Shown here piece by piece: positions 54,715 through 63,687 of a stretch of 64,000 nt of DNA (its first letter is position 1; the number at the start of each line of letters is the position of its first letter). The stretch is taken from positions 344,802-408,801 of the forward strand of contig NZ_JAQSUW010000011.1 of NCBI RefSeq assembly GCF_028649395.1, read 5' to 3'. Made by a program: the position numbers and the translations under genes. The notes under the pieces were generated by a model. The model did no database searches, was not told where the DNA came from, and saw only the letters and a program-made list of their open reading frames with translations. This stretch comes from Pseudomonas sp. Gutcm_11s. Lineage in GTDB: Bacteria > Pseudomonadota > Gammaproteobacteria > Pseudomonadales > Pseudomonadaceae.

Positions 54715-57700
54715 TTACAGCAGGCGCACCCGCGATGGCGCCGGCGGCAGGCCGCAGCCAGTCTGCCCGGCTGCTTCCAGGTAGGGCGTAAGGATCGGCG
54801 CCATGCCCTTGAGTACCTGTACCGGCAGCGCCGAGGTGAAGCGGAAGCCTTCCGCCGCCTGGCCCGGGACGAAGGCGGTGAGGGTGCCGAAGTGGCGCGG
54901 CCCCAGGTAGAAGACGAAGGTGGCGGTGCGGTTGATGGCCTTCGAGCTGAGCACATGGCCGCCGCGGGTGGTGCTCTCGATGCGGTTGTCGCCGGTACCG
55001 GTCTTGCCGCCGAGCACCAGGGGCGTGCCGTCGGCCAGCTGGAAGCTGCCGTGCAGGCGTCGCGCCGTACCAGCTTCCACTACCTGGGACAGCGCGCCAC
55101 GCAGCGCCGCCGCCACCTCTGTGGGCAGCACCCGCTCGCCGCGCTGGTTGTCGTGGCGCAGCAGCGTTTCGTAGGGCGTATTGGCCGCGAAGTGCAGCTC
55201 ATCGATGCGCACGCTGGGTTGGCGGATGCCGTCGTTCTGGATGATGCCCATCAGTTCGGCCAGTGCCGCCGGGCGGTCGCCGGAGCTGCCGATGGCGGTG
55301 GCCAGCGACGGCACCAGGTGCTCGAAGGGGTAGCCCAGGCGCTGCCAGCGCTGGTGGATGTCGAGGAAGGCCTCGACCTCCAGCAGGGTGCGGATGCGAC
55401 TGTCGCGGGCGCTCTTGTGGCGGGTCTTGAACAGCCAGCCGTAGACCTCCTGGCGCTCCTCGGCGCTGGCCGCCACGGCGTCCTTGAAGCTGGCCTGCGG
55501 GTTCTCGATCAGGTAGCCCAGCAACCACAGCTCCAGCGGGTGTACGCGGGCGATGTAGCCCTGGTCCGGCAGGCTCCAGGCGCCGGGGCCGTAGTCCAGG
55601 TACAGGCTGTGGATCTTCTTATCGGTGAGCTTCTCGGCCTTGACGTTGGCATGGGCGCGGATGAAGGCGGCGAAGGTCGCCTCGTCCACCTCTGGCATCA
55701 GGTAGCGGTGCACGGCGGCCAGGCGCACGGCGGTGGGGCGCAGGCCTTCGAGGAAGGTGTCCAGGCGCTCCTGGGCGCTTTGCTCCTGGTACTTGCGCCA
55801 GAAGCGCAGGAGGAAGGTGGTGCCCTCGCGGTCGGCGAAGCGCTTGAGGTAGCCCTCGCGCAGCGGGTGTTTGTCGTCCTGCAGCAAGGCCGCGCTGTTG
55901 CTGGCGCCGTGGTAGGTGCTGTAGCGCACCAGGTCGCGCAGCAGGCGGATGAAGGGCAGGTTGATCGACTCCTGCAGGGCCACGCGCAGGGTCGGGATGC
56001 GCGCGTTGTCCTCGCGCTTGAAGTTGCTGAAGGTGTGCGCGCCGCCGCCGGTGAAGAAGGTCTCGTAGGGACTGGCCGAGTACTTGCGCTCCAGCGCGGC
56101 CTCGAGGGTGTCGCGCAGGCCGAGGTCGGGCTTGGCGATCAACTGGTCGAGCACCCAGCGGCTCAGGTGGTCCTGCGGTGCCACCTCGACCTTGCGCAGT
56201 TCTTCGGGGCTCTGCCCGGCATAGCGCTGGTGCAGCTCGGCGATCACCTCCAGGTAGGTGGTCAGCACGCGCAGCTTGGCGGTGGAACCCAGTTCCAGCT
56301 TGCTGCCCTCGTTGATATCGAACGGCTGGTCGGTGCTGTCGGTCTGCACCCGTACCCGCGCGCCGTCCGGGCTGCGCTCGAAGAGGGTGAAGCTGTAGCG
56401 CACCTCGGCGGTCTTCTCCGGCGACAGCAGGCGCTCGCCATACAGGCCGACCTGGCCGGCGAATTCGGGGTCGGCCAGTTGGCGCAGATAGCTGCTGACC
56501 TTCTGCTGCAGCTCGTCGTTGAGCGTGCTGGTGGCGGCGAGGTCGAGGCGGTCGAGGTCGTACAGCGGCATGTTGAGCAGCGCGGACAGCCGCGAGCGGG
56601 CCACGCTGATGCCCTTGTTGCCCTGCACCGGCTGGATCGCCGGGTACTGTTCCAGATCGCGGAAACTCAGCTTCTGCCCCAGCGCCGCGTCGCGCAGGGC
56701 GGGGTCGATCACGCCGCCGCTGGCCAGCACGCGGATGTGGCTGTCGGTCAGTGTTTCCAGCTCCTTGCGGCCCTGGGCCAGGTAATAGGAGGGGCGGCGC
56801 TGGGCGATCATCAGCGCCAGCACCTGGCGCAACGCCAGGCCGCGCTCGGCGCGTCTGGCCTGGGGCGTGCGCGCCGGGTCGAGCAGGGCATTGATCCGGG
56901 CGAAATCGGCGCCGAACCACACCCGCAGGCCATCGGCCAGGCCGTGCACCTCGCCATGTCCCGGCGCGGCGGAGAGCGGCACGCTGTTCAGGTAGTCACG
57001 CACGATGCGCTGGCGGGCGGCGAGGGTCTCTGGCCCGGCGCGGTAGGCGCGCACGCTGGCGGAGATCATCTGCCGCAGTTTCTCCATGGCCGACAGGGTC
57101 AGGCCGTCCGGCGAGTGACGGTACTTCTCCAGCTGGGTGGCCAGGGTGCTGCCGCCGGCAGACTGCTCCTGGATGGCGAAATTCTTGCCCACCTGGCTCA
57201 GCGCCGCCTTGAGGAAGCGCGGCCAGTCCACCGCCGGGTTGGCCAGCGGTTGGTCGAGGTCGAGCAGGTGACGGTTCTCGATGAACAGCAGGCTGTTGAC
57301 CACCAGCGGCGGGATGTCGTTGAAGCCGGTATACAGCTGCTGCGGGTAGTGGAACAGGTACAGCGGCTCGCCACGGCAATCGGCGATGGCCAGGCCGGAC
57401 TGGGTCTTTTCACTGAAGGGTGGGAAGAAGCCGTGTTCGGCGTAGCCGAGCAGGGCGGGCGACTGGCGCACCTGCGCGGCGATCAGGAAGTGCCGCTGCT
57501 GCAGGCGCTCCAGCAGCAGTGGCAGGTGAGCGTAGCCCTGGCGCTTATCGAAGGGACCGTCGCTGGGGAAGGCGATGTCGGCGCTGGGGCCGGGCTGCAG
57601 GCTGTAGCTCAGCTCGGCGGCGTAGCGGCTGAACTCGCGAGCCTGGAAGCGCGCCGTCTGCAGCTCGCGATACACGCCGAGGGCGAGGGCCAGCAGGACC

Positions 57701-57831
57701 AGCAGAAGGCCCAGCCAGACCAGCAGCTTCAGCTTGCGTCGGCGTGGCGGGGGATTCTGGGTAAAAAGCGCTTCCGGTTCGCTCGCGGGGAGCGCAGCCT
57801 GGGGTGCATCCGATTGCCAAAGTACGCCCAT
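54715..57831 (-). CDS. Class A penicillin-binding protein-like (transglycosylase + transpeptidase)
   Basis: 1038 aa, larger than PBP1a/1b. A basic N-terminus and one helix (about 34-52) precede a long non-catalytic stretch. The GT51 region has LLFIENRHLLD with its Glu, SAGGSTLATQLEK and VRDYLNS. The transpeptidase motifs are SxxK in LGSTAKLR, SxN in ESINLPF and KTG in GGKTGTGDN. The protein should be anchored in the inner membrane and build peptidoglycan. Inserted regions distinguish it from housekeeping PBPs; a specialised role, for example in stress or cell shape, is inference. Confidence 0.85.
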   Translation of the reverse strand: MGVLWQSDAPQAALPASEPEALFTQNPPPRRRKLKLLVWLGLLLVLLALALGVYRELQTARFQAREFSRYAAELSYSLQPGPSADIAFPSDGPFDKRQGYAHLPLLLERLQQRHFLIAAQVRQSPALLGYAEHGFFPPFSEKTQSGLAIADCRGEPLYLFHYPQQLYTGFNDIPPLVVNSLLFIENRHLLDLDQPLANPAVDWPRFLKAALSQVGKNFAIQEQSAGGSTLATQLEKYRHSPDGLTLSAMEKLRQMISASVRAYRAGPETLAARQRIVRDYLNSVPLSAAPGHGEVHGLADGLRVWFGADFARINALLDPARTPQARRAERGLALRQVLALMIAQRRPSYYLAQGRKELETLTDSHIRVLASGGVIDPALRDAALGQKLSFRDLEQYPAIQPVQGNKGISVARSRLSALLNMPLYDLDRLDLAATSTLNDELQQKVSSYLRQLADPEFAGQVGLYGERLLSPEKTAEVRYSFTLFERSPDGARVRVQTDSTDQPFDINEGSKLELGSTAKLRVLTTYLEVIAELHQRYAGQSPEELRKVEVAPQDHLSRWVLDQLIAKPDLGLRDTLEAALERKYSASPYETFFTGGGAHTFSNFKREDNARIPTLRVALQESINLPFIRLLRDLVRYSTYHGASNSAALLQDDKHPLREGYLKRFADREGTTFLLRFWRKYQEQSAQERLDTFLEGLRPTAVRLAAVHRYLMPEVDEATFAAFIRAHANVKAEKLTDKKIHSLYLDYGPGAWSLPDQGYIARVHPLELWLLGYLIENPQASFKDAVAASAEERQEVYGWLFKTRHKSARDSRIRTLLEVEAFLDIHQRWQRLGYPFEHLVPSLATAIGSSGDRPAALAELMGIIQNDGIRQPSVRIDELHFAANTPYETLLRHDNQRGERVLPTEVAAALRGALSQVVEAGTARRLHGSFQLADGTPLVLGGKTGTGDNRIESTTRGGHVLSSKAINRTATFVFYLGPRHFGTLTAFVPGQAAEGFRFTSALPVQVLKGMAPILTPYLEAAGQTGCGLPPAPSRVRLL

Positions 57832-57958
57832 GATCGATGGCCTGGCTGATCAGAAAGCTTTGCTTGTACTCAAGCTTAGTCGGCGCCGGGCAGGCACGAG
57901 CGCTTTATGTCGGCGCCGAGCGGTCGGTGCCATTGCCCAGGCTGGTCGCCGGCTTCGC

Positions 57959-59119
57959 TCAGCGCGCGCCGTGTAGCAGTTGCGGCGGCGGGTCGCGCGG
58001 CGCCGGCTGGGTGCGGCGCTGGCCGAAGTGTTTGATGAAATCCAGCCACAGCGCCAGCGCCATCATCAGCGCAAGGCCGGCCATGGCGGTGGCCAGGCGC
58101 ACCAGCCAATGTTCGTCGAGCAGGTTGTTGGCGGCATCGGCCAGCGGTGCCAGCAGCACGCCCAGGCAGAACACTTCCAGCGAGTACTGGCCCATGCGGC
58201 ACATCTCCCGCGCCGGCCAGCGCTGCAGCCAGTCGCCACGCGGCAGGATCACCGCGATGCAGTAGGCCAGAGCGAGGAAGTGCAGCAGGCGCGGTGGCGA
58301 CAGGTCGGTCTTGTCGATCGGGTAGATCAGGTCGCTCATCAACTTCGGCATCCAGTCGTCTGGCAGCTGGAATTTCCACGACAGCGCCAGCGCGGCGCTC
58401 GCCGCCAGGTACAGGGCGCTGGCGATGAACAGCGGGCCGGTCGGCGTCGGCCGTGGCGCATCGGCCGGGCGGCGCTGCGAATAGAGCGCGGCGGCACCAC
58501 CGAGGAAGAACAGGAACTGCCAGGCCAGCGGATTGAAGAACCATTCGCCGCCCTGCGGCCCGGCCAGGTTCATGTCCGGCAGCGGTGCCAGCAGGTACAG
58601 CAGGCAGGAGCCGCCGAGCAGTGCCACCGGCCAGCGCAGCAGTAGCGGCAGGCACACCGGCAGCGCGCCCAGCAGCACGATGTACAGCGGCAGCGGGTCC
58701 ATCAGGTTGGGCTTGAAGCGCAGCAACAGCTCGTCGGTCACGGCCTGCTGCGGGTGGCTGAGGAAGTAGTCGAGGCCCATGGCGCCAACGAAGTCCTTCT
58801 GCTCGACGTGGTTGTTGGTGAAGAACACGATGCCCATCAGCACCGCCAGCAGGAAGATGTGCGCCACGTAGAGCACCCACACCCGGCGCAGGATGCGCAG
58901 GCAGGCGACCAGGTAGCCGTCGCGCTGCAGCAGCTTGCCGTAGGCCAGCACCGCCGCGTAGCCGGCGAGGAACACGAAGATCTCCGCCGCGTCGCTCAGG
59001 CCGATGTTGCGCGGGGTGACCTGCGCCAGGGGGTTGCCGGGGATGTGATCCCAGAAGATGAAAACCAGGGCCAACCCACGGAAGAAGTCGATGCGCAAAT
59101 CACGGCCGGTCTGCGTCAT
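57959..59119 (-). CDS. opgC: OpgC-like membrane acyltransferase family protein
   Basis: 386-aa polytopic protein with about 10 helices. The opening RDLRIDFFRGLALVFIFWDHI and SDAAEIFVFLAGYAAVLAYG match OpgC, which succinylates osmoregulated periplasmic glucans. The C-terminus is basic and cytoplasmic. No opgG/opgH is adjacent, so glucan is the likely but unproven substrate. It is separated from the PBP-like gene by 127 bases on the same strand. Confidence 0.85.
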   Translation of the reverse strand: MTQTGRDLRIDFFRGLALVFIFWDHIPGNPLAQVTPRNIGLSDAAEIFVFLAGYAAVLAYGKLLQRDGYLVACLRILRRVWVLYVAHIFLLAVLMGIVFFTNNHVEQKDFVGAMGLDYFLSHPQQAVTDELLLRFKPNLMDPLPLYIVLLGALPVCLPLLLRWPVALLGGSCLLYLLAPLPDMNLAGPQGGEWFFNPLAWQFLFFLGGAAALYSQRRPADAPRPTPTGPLFIASALYLAASAALALSWKFQLPDDWMPKLMSDLIYPIDKTDLSPPRLLHFLALAYCIAVILPRGDWLQRWPAREMCRMGQYSLEVFCLGVLLAPLADAANNLLDEHWLVRLATAMAGLALMMALALWLDFIKHFGQRRTQPAPRDPPPQLLHGAR

Positions 59120-59255
59120 GGCGGCATGCTCACTTGGGGCGGGTGGAACCGTTCCACCCGCACGGTCGATAAGCCTGTGACCCCCGTGTGGTGCCGCTTG
59201 ATGCGCTTGAATGACCAGCGGTCATGCGCCGCCGGCAACGCCCGTCATGCGCGGG

Positions 59256-60881
59256 CTAGGCGGTTTCCTCCAGCAGCTGCGGGTCGAAGCTGTCGGAGCG
59301 GGCCATGGCCCACATGCGCCGGTAGAACTCGCCGGAGATCTCGCCATCGAGCAGCTCGCCAGGCTTGAGGAACACGTGCAGCTGCGAGTACAGCTTGATC
59401 TCGCTGGCCGACATGCGCCGCACCAGGTGCTTGGCTTCGATCTGCGAGGGATGGGTGAGGCCGGCGGCGGCGATCATCTCGGCCAGGCCGCGCATGGTGT
59501 TGCGGTGGAAGTTGTGCACGCGCTGGGCCTTGTCCGTCACCACCAGCGCGCGCTGGCGCAGCTTGTCCTGGGTGGCCACGCCGGTCGGGCACTTGTTGGT
59601 ATGGCAGGACTGCGACTGGATGCAGCCGATGGCGAACATGAAGCCGCGCGCCGAGTTGGCCCAGTCCGCCCCCAGGGCCATGACGCTGGCGATGTCGAAG
59701 GCGCTGACGATCTTGCCGCTGGCGCCGAGGCGGATCTTGTCGCGCAGATTGAGGCCGACCAGGGTGTTGTGGACGAACAGCAGGCCCTCACGCAGCGGCA
59801 CGCCGATGTGGTCGGTGAACTCCAGCGGCGCGGCGCCGGTGCCGCCTTCCTTGCCGTCGATGACGATGAAGTCGGGCAGGATGCCGGTCTCCAGCATGGC
59901 CTTGGCGATGCCCATGAATTCCCACGGATGGCCCAGGCACAGCTTGAAGCCAACCGGCTTGCCGCCGGACAACTCGCGTAGCTGGGCAATGAACTGCAGC
60001 AGCCCGCCGGGCGTGGAGAAGGCGCTGTGGCGCGATGGCGAGATGCAGTCCTGGCCCATCGGCACGCCGCGGGTCAGGGAGATTTCCTCGGTCACCTTGT
60101 GCTTGGGCAGGATGCCGCCGTGGCCCGGTTTGGCGCCCTGGCTGAGCTTGATCTCGATCATCTTCACCTGCGCGCTGGCGGCCTGCTCGGCGAAGCGCTG
60201 CGGGTCGAAGCGGCCCTGTTCGTCGCGGCAGCCGAAGTAGCCGCTGCCCAGCTCCCACACCAGATCGCCGCCGTTCTCGCGGTGGTAGGGGCTGATGCTG
60301 CCCTCGCCGGTGTCGTGGTAGAAGCCGCCGAGCCAGGCGCCCTTGTTCAGCGCGCGGATGGCGTTGGCGCTGAGCGAGCCGAAGCTCATCGCCGAGATGT
60401 TGAACACCGAGGCCGAGTACGGCTGCGTGCACTGCGGCCCACCGACGTTGACGCGGAAGGTGCTGGGATCGCAGTGATCGGCCGGCAGCATGGAGTGGCC
60501 GATGAACTCGAAGCCGCTCTGGTACACATCGCTGAGGGTACCGAAGGCCTTGTCGGCGCCCTCGTTCTTGGCACGCGCGTAGACCAGCCCGCGCTGGGCG
60601 CGGGAGAAGGGCAGCGCCTCGCGGTCACCCTCCAGCAGGTACTGGCGGATCTCCGGGCGGATGGCTTCCACCAGGTAGCGGATATTGCCGAGGATCGGGT
60701 AGTTGCGCCGCACCGCGTGGCGCGTCTGCAGCAGGTCGTTGATGCCGACCAGGCTGAGCAGCCCACCGAGCACGGTCAGCAGCCACAGCCACTCGTGCGC
60801 GCCGAGGAACGGCAGGCTGGCGAGGGTGAGCAGGACACAGAAGGCGAAGAAGGCGTAGCGGTTCAGCAACGACAGGCTCAT
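59256..60881 (-). CDS. FMN-binding glutamate synthase-like membrane protein
   Basis: 541 aa. Two N-terminal helices (about 9-27 and 31-48) anchor a GltB-type (beta/alpha)8 FMN domain: MSFGSLSANAIRALNKGA, HRENGGDLVWELGSGYFG, KLSQGAKPGHGGILP, DGKEGGTGAAPLEF. The 3Fe-4S motif CIQSQSCHTNKCPTGV has its three Cys. It lacks the amidotransferase domain, so it is not a complete glutamate synthase; a membrane FMN/Fe-S oxidoreductase of unknown donor is likely. Confidence 0.88.
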   Translation of the reverse strand: MSLSLLNRYAFFAFCVLLTLASLPFLGAHEWLWLLTVLGGLLSLVGINDLLQTRHAVRRNYPILGNIRYLVEAIRPEIRQYLLEGDREALPFSRAQRGLVYARAKNEGADKAFGTLSDVYQSGFEFIGHSMLPADHCDPSTFRVNVGGPQCTQPYSASVFNISAMSFGSLSANAIRALNKGAWLGGFYHDTGEGSISPYHRENGGDLVWELGSGYFGCRDEQGRFDPQRFAEQAASAQVKMIEIKLSQGAKPGHGGILPKHKVTEEISLTRGVPMGQDCISPSRHSAFSTPGGLLQFIAQLRELSGGKPVGFKLCLGHPWEFMGIAKAMLETGILPDFIVIDGKEGGTGAAPLEFTDHIGVPLREGLLFVHNTLVGLNLRDKIRLGASGKIVSAFDIASVMALGADWANSARGFMFAIGCIQSQSCHTNKCPTGVATQDKLRQRALVVTDKAQRVHNFHRNTMRGLAEMIAAAGLTHPSQIEAKHLVRRMSASEIKLYSQLHVFLKPGELLDGEISGEFYRRMWAMARSDSFDPQLLEETA

Positions 60882-61050
60882 GGAGTCTCCTCGGGCGGGG
60901 CGTCTGCGCTTGCTTCTATGTGCCTCTAAGGGCCGGGGCAGAGCGGCAGACGCTGGCGGTTCGCTTCAGGTTAGCAGCCTGAACCGAGGCAATTGTTGCT
61001 CGTTGGGTAAAACAGCTTCCGCCAGGTACGGCTCTTTTGCCGCTGCTACT

Positions 61051-62001
61051 TCAGCGGGCGGACAGCTGCCGGCTGGCGGCGGCCACCGCCTCGTCGTTGG
61101 CGCGCAGCAGCGCCGGCAGGAAGTTGCGCACGAACTCGACCCAGGTGCGGGTCTTGGCATCGAGGAACTGGCGCGACGGGTACAGCGCGTAGATGCCCAG
61201 CGAGAACAGGCGATGGTTGGGCAGCACGCGCACCAGGCTGCCGTCGCCCAGGCCGCCGACGGCGGAGTAGAGTGGCAGCGCGCCGATGCCGATGCCGGCC
61301 TTGATCGCCTCGGTCATGGCGTCGGCAGTATTGACCTGGAACGGCGTCTGCTTGATCAGCACCTGCTCCTGGCCGTCCGGGCCGTCGAGCAGCCACTTGT
61401 CCAGGCCCATGACGTTGTTGATCAGGCGCAGGCAGTGGTGGCCGCCGAGGTCGCTGACCTGGCGTGGCGTACCGCGGCGCGCCAGGTATTCCGGCGAGGC
61501 GCACAGCACGCTGTAGGTGCTGCCCAGGTGCTTGGAGATGAAGCCCGAGTCCGGCAGCTCGCTGGCGATGACCATGGACACGTCGTAGCCCTCGTCGAGC
61601 AGGTCGGGGCTGCGGTTGGCCAGGGTCAGGTCGAAGCTGACGTCGGGGTAGATCTTGTTGTACTCGGCGATGGCCTTGATCAGGTAGTGCTGGCCGATGC
61701 CGGTCATGGCATGCACCTTGAGCACGCCGACCGGGTGGGCGTTAGCCTCGCCGGCCTCGGCTTCGGCCTCGTCGATGTAGTTGAGGATCTGCTCGCAGCG
61801 CAGCAGGTAGCGCTGGCCGGCCTCGGTCAGGGCCAGGCGCCGCGTGGTGCGGTGCAGCAGGCGGGTGCGCAGGTGGGTTTCCAGGGTGGCCACGGCGCGC
61901 GAGACGTAGGAGGTGGTGAGCGACATGCGCTGGGCAGCGGCGGTGAAGCTGCCGGTTTCCGCCACACAAACGAAGGCGCGCATGTTGAAGAGGGTGTCCA
62001 T
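61051..62001 (-). CDS. LysR-family regulator (AaeR-like)
   Basis: 316 aa. Winged helix: NMRAFVCVAETGSFTAAAQRMSLTTSYVSRAVATLE; effector domain with VLKVHAMTGIGQHYL and DVSMVIASELPDSG. It is divergent from the outer-membrane lipoprotein/FUSC genes across a 169-base spacer holding the palindrome at 62057-62072, so it is the probable regulator of that efflux set, as AaeR is for aaeXAB. Confidence 0.9.
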   Translation of the reverse strand: MDTLFNMRAFVCVAETGSFTAAAQRMSLTTSYVSRAVATLETHLRTRLLHRTTRRLALTEAGQRYLLRCEQILNYIDEAEAEAGEANAHPVGVLKVHAMTGIGQHYLIKAIAEYNKIYPDVSFDLTLANRSPDLLDEGYDVSMVIASELPDSGFISKHLGSTYSVLCASPEYLARRGTPRQVSDLGGHHCLRLINNVMGLDKWLLDGPDGQEQVLIKQTPFQVNTADAMTEAIKAGIGIGALPLYSAVGGLGDGSLVRVLPNHRLFSLGIYALYPSRQFLDAKTRTWVEFVRNFLPALLRANDEAVAAASRQLSAR

Positions 62002-62056
62002 GGAGGATTCCGGCGAGGCAGGGAGGCGAATTCTGTCACCGCAGTCTAGTCGGGAT

Positions 62057-62072
62057 TACTGCTATTTCAGTA
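62057..62072. promoter_or_regulatory. LysR-type operator
   Basis: TACTG-CTATTT-CAGTA, a perfect 5-bp inverted repeat with T-N11-A geometry, in the spacer between the LysR gene and the efflux genes. Confidence 0.55.
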
Positions 62073-62170
62073 CACAATCCATCATCTAACTGCGCGCTTA
62101 TCCGCCGCCTGGTGGCCTTCTAGAATCTGCCGCCGCTTCGGCTTTGCATGTTTCCCAGGATGTAGCGCAG

Positions 62171-63679
62171 ATGCTTCGCATCTCTTGGTCGCGCCTCGTG
62201 CGCGCCAGTCTGTTGACCCTGATTTTCCCGCTCGCCGGTTGTATCGACGGCCAGGGCATCTTCCCCCATACCGAGCTACTCCACGCCGACCGCCTCGACC
62301 CCGGCGCCGCCGTGCGCCAGGCCGAGCGCGAGGCTGCCTGGCCGCACGCGCATTGGTGGCGGGCCTATGGCGATGCGCAGCTGGATGAATGGATGGAGCA
62401 GGCGCTGGCGAACAGCCCGAGCCTGGCCCAGGCGGCGGCCCGTGTGCGCCGGGCCAGCGCCATGGCCGGCGTGGTGGAGTCGGCCGAGGCGCCGCAGGTG
62501 GGGCTCGATGCCAGCGTGCAGCGCAAGCGCTGGCCGGCCGACTACTTCTACGGCCCCGGCGTGCTCGGGCGTAGCAGCAGCTGGAACAACAGCAGCCAGC
62601 TCGGCTTTCGTTATGACCTCGACCTCTGGGGCCGCGAACGCAGCCGCAGCCATGCGGCCGTCGACCGGGTCCGCCAACAGGTGGCCGAGGCGCGGGTGGC
62701 GGCGCTGGAGTTGCAGGGCAACCTGCTGCGCAGCTACATCCAGCTGGCCCTGCTGTATGCCGAGACGGATATCGCCCAGGCCCTGCTGACCCAGCAACAG
62801 GCGCGTGTGCAACTGGCCGAGAGCCGCCTGCGCGATGGCATCGGCACGCGCCAGGAGGTCAACCGCCTGCAGGAACCGCTGGCCGAGAGCCACCGGCACC
62901 TGGATGCCCTGCACGAGGCCCGCGTCATCACCCAGCATCAGCTCGCCGCGCTGGCCGGGCAGGGGCCGGGCGCGGGCGAGCGGTTGCGCCGGCCGAAGCT
63001 GAACCTGCAGCGCAGCATCGGCCTGCCCACGCAGCTGCCGCTGCAGCTGCTCGGCCAGCGTCCAGACCTGCAGGCGCGGCGCTGGCAAGTGACGGCCGCC
63101 GCGCGTGGCATCGAGGTGGCCAAGGCCGACTTCTATCCCAATGTCGACCTGCTGGCCGGGCTGGGCAGCAACGCGACCCAGGGCGGCCTGCTGGATTTCC
63201 TGCACTACGACAAGCTGGCCTACAACGTCGGCCCCGCGCTCAACCTGCCGCTGTACGACGGAGGTCGCCGGCGCGGCCAGCTGGGCGTGGCCAGCGCCGA
63301 CTACGACCTGGCAGTGGAGCAGTACAACCAGAGCCTGCTGCAGGCTCTGCAGCAGGTGGCCGACGGCCTGGTGCGCCAGCAGTCGCTGCAGCAGCAGGCG
63401 CAGCTGGCCACCGACGCGGTGGCCGTGGCGCAGCGCAGCTGCGACCTGGCGGCGCTGGCGCAACAGCGCGGCCTGACCGGCTACGACGAAGTGCTGCAGG
63501 CGCGGCCTGCGCTGCTCGAGCGCCAGCTGACTCAACAGCGGGTGCTGGCCGCCCGGCTCAGCGCCCAGGCCGACCTGCTGCTGGCGCTGGGCGGCGGCCT
63601 ACAGCCGCCGGAGGCGGACGCGAATGACGCCAGCCTGATGCCGCACGAGCCGCGCCTGCGCCTGCTTTCCCGCCCCTGA
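62171..63679 (+). CDS. Outer-membrane efflux lipoprotein (NodT/OprM family)
   Basis: 502-aa TolC-like channel with lipobox PLAGC (Cys24 or so). Two repeated coiled-coil/beta units: WWRAYGDAQLDEWMEQALANSP and LLGQRPDLQARRWQVTAAARGIEVAKADFYPNV are family hallmarks. ATG 62171 gives the lipoprotein signal; the GTG-opened frame at 62144 does not improve it. It is followed by a FUSC gene after 8 bases, so it should form the outer-membrane exit for that pump. Confidence 0.9.
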   Translation: MLRISWSRLVRASLLTLIFPLAGCIDGQGIFPHTELLHADRLDPGAAVRQAEREAAWPHAHWWRAYGDAQLDEWMEQALANSPSLAQAAARVRRASAMAGVVESAEAPQVGLDASVQRKRWPADYFYGPGVLGRSSSWNNSSQLGFRYDLDLWGRERSRSHAAVDRVRQQVAEARVAALELQGNLLRSYIQLALLYAETDIAQALLTQQQARVQLAESRLRDGIGTRQEVNRLQEPLAESHRHLDALHEARVITQHQLAALAGQGPGAGERLRRPKLNLQRSIGLPTQLPLQLLGQRPDLQARRWQVTAAARGIEVAKADFYPNVDLLAGLGSNATQGGLLDFLHYDKLAYNVGPALNLPLYDGGRRRGQLGVASADYDLAVEQYNQSLLQALQQVADGLVRQQSLQQQAQLATDAVAVAQRSCDLAALAQQRGLTGYDEVLQARPALLERQLTQQRVLAARLSAQADLLLALGGGLQPPEADANDASLMPHEPRLRLLSRP

Positions 63680-63687
63680 GAACTGCC

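Noticed and set aside
54700..57849. Very long open frame antisense to the PBP-like gene
   Set aside because: The GC-rich codon structure of the true gene leaves the opposite strand open; its product is Val/Gly/Ala/Gln/His-rich with no motif.
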